From contig CAZDLX010000213.1 in the NCBI GenBank assembly GCA_964506005.1, positions 1-5,706 of the forward strand: 5,706 nucleotides of DNA, given 5' to 3'. Position 1 is the stretch's first letter; each line of letters begins with the position of its first letter. The notes below the pieces were generated by a model that worked only from the letters and a program-made list of their open reading frames with translations, was not told the DNA's origin and did not search any database. The stretch is from UBA3940 sp964506005 (GTDB lineage Bacteria; Chloroflexota; Anaerolineae; Aggregatilineales; UBA3940). This document shows, piece by piece, positions 4,733 through 5,706 of this stretch. The position numbers and the translations under genes are program-made.

Positions 4733-5706
4733 ATGAGCGACGAACCTCTTATTAATCCGCCAGCAGTCGAGCGGCGGCACATCCACGTGGACGGTGTCGT
4801 GCAGGGTGTCGGCTTCCGGCCTTTTATCTACGGGCTGGCGGCGCGCCACAAGCTCACCGGCTGGGTGCTGAACGCCTCCTCGGGCGTGGATATCGAGGTG
4901 CAGGGGCCAGCGGCAGCAATCGAGGCGTTCCAGCAGGCTATCAGCACCGAGGCCCCGCGCCTGGCCCGCATCGACCGGGTGGTGGGTGAGGCCATCGCCC
5001 CAAACGGGCACGAAGCCGGGTTCGCCATCCGGCACAGCGAGGCGGACAGCGGCATCTCGCTCGTCTCACCCGACGTTGCGACCTGCCCCGACTGCCTGCG
5101 CGAGATCCTAGACCCCGCCGACCGCCGCTACCGCTACGCCTTCACCAACTGCACGAACTGCGGTCCGCGCTACACCATCATCGAGGCGATGCCCTACGAC
5201 CGCCCACAGACCACCATGCGGGCCTTCGAGATGTGCCCGCTGTGCCAGGCGGAGTACGAGGATCCGGCGGACCGCCGCTTCCACGCGCAGCCCAATGCCT
5301 GTCCTGTCTGCGGGCCACACGTCGAGCTGGTAGCCAGCGCCGCGCTGCTCGGCGAGATCGGCGCGGCGGAGCTGGACGACGACATCGCGCAGGCGGCGGC
5401 GCTGCTCCGCGAGGGGCGCATCGTCGCGGTCAAGGGGCTGGGCGGCTTCCACCTGGCCTGCGACGCGACGGACGAGGCCGCTGTGGCGCGGCTCCGCGAG
5501 CGCAAGCGCCGCCCCGACAAGCCCTTCGCCGTGATGATGGCGACTCTCGACGAGGTGCGGGCACGCTGCGAGGTCAACGAGGACGAGGCGGCGCTGCTGC
5601 AGAGCGCTGCCGCGCCCATCGTGCTGCTCTACACTCGGCCCGGGTCCGACATTGCGCCGTCCGTCGCGCCGGATAACCCCATGCTCGGCGTGATGCTGCC
5701 CACCAC
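4733..5706 (+). CDS. hypF: Carbamoyltransferase HypF, N-terminal part (3' end outside window)
   Basis: HypF uses carbamoyl phosphate and ATP to carbamoylate the C-terminal cysteine of HypE, the first step toward the CN ligands of the [NiFe]-hydrogenase Fe atom. 324 complete codons are present. The acylphosphatase domain spans about residues 15-105 and has VQGVGFRPF at 23-31 with the expected R29 and N47. Two zinc fingers follow: C118, C121, C140, C143, then C168, C171, C190, C193, spaced Cx2Cx18Cx2C-x24-Cx2Cx18Cx2C exactly as in HypF. A YrdC-like domain begins near 210, with KGLGGFHLACDA from 234 and KRRPDKPF from 258, and runs off the edge. The Kae1-like C-terminal domain lies beyond. The ATG at 4733 is the earliest start, because an in-frame TAG lies at 4718-4720. 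No Shine-Dalgarno is visible, in keeping with a nearly leaderless mRNA. Confidence 0.96.
   Translation, partial: MSDEPLINPPAVERRHIHVDGVVQGVGFRPFIYGLAARHKLTGWVLNASSGVDIEVQGPAAAIEAFQQAISTEAPRLARIDRVVGEAIAPNGHEAGFAIRHSEADSGISLVSPDVATCPDCLREILDPADRRYRYAFTNCTNCGPRYTIIEAMPYDRPQTTMRAFEMCPLCQAEYEDPADRRFHAQPNACPVCGPHVELVASAALLGEIGAAELDDDIAQAAALLREGRIVAVKGLGGFHLACDATDEAAVARLRERKRRPDKPFAVMMATLDEVRARCEVNEDEAALLQSAAAPIVLLYTRPGSDIAPSVAPDNPMLGVMLPT

Noticed and set aside
4556..5035. 159-codon minus-strand frame over the inverted repeat and the start of hypF
   Set aside because: It is antisense to hypF, whose zinc-finger and acylphosphatase motifs are unmistakable, and part of its translation comes from the repeat element.
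5233..5676. 147-codon plus-strand frame within hypF
   Set aside because: It is an out-of-frame shadow of hypF, made almost entirely of R, G and A.
1..5706. CRISPR arrays, tRNA or rRNA genes, transposases
   Set aside because: No regularly spaced repeats, no recognisable RNA gene sequence and no transposase-like protein in any frame. The only exact repeat of note is the pair flanking the gap.

Overview
This is a high-G+C bacterial fragment with five protein-coding genes, two of them cut by the window edges. It also contains one 100-N assembly gap, so it comes from a draft or metagenomic scaffold. The GC-rich codons, the PBP1C-type tail on the first gene and an Lpd resembling (from memory) the actinobacterial LpdC type would suit Chloroflexota or a relative. 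That placement is a guess. I see no RNA genes, insertion sequences, CRISPR arrays or phage genes.

Layout from left to right. Positions 1-1211 (+) hold the C-terminal part of a class A penicillin-binding protein of the PBP1C type, which cross-links peptidoglycan. A short hairpin with a T-run follows it. Positions 1343-2074 (+) encode a membrane methyltransferase of the isoprenylcysteine carboxylmethyltransferase/phospholipid methyltransferase group. Next is a convergent intergenic region with a strong hairpin (2081-2109) and the N-run (2151-2250). The N-run is bracketed by two identical 24-base copies, so it is probably a false gap between overlapping contig ends. If collapsed, the two convergent genes are only 69 bases apart. 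Positions 2268-3680 (-) encode a complete dihydrolipoamide dehydrogenase (E3) with its own Shine-Dalgarno site and a candidate promoter. Positions 3868-4539 (-) encode a HAD-family phosphatase of the phosphoglycolate phosphatase type. The divergent region 4540-4732 holds a near-consensus sigma-70 promoter for the phosphatase, a long imperfect inverted repeat that looks like a dispersed repeat element, and an extended -10 site placed so that the last gene would have an almost leaderless mRNA. Positions 4733-5706 (+) carry the N-terminal 324 codons of HypF, the carbamoyltransferase that starts synthesis of the cyanide ligands of [NiFe]-hydrogenases.

The genes do not form one pathway. They look like independent housekeeping units: cell wall, membrane or small-molecule methylation, central carbon metabolism, metabolite repair, and hydrogenase maturation. 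HypF implies that the organism has a [NiFe]-hydrogenase elsewhere, possibly just beyond the right edge. I found no convincing undescribed system. The points most worth checking are the false gap, the inverted-repeat element, and the extended -10 motifs.
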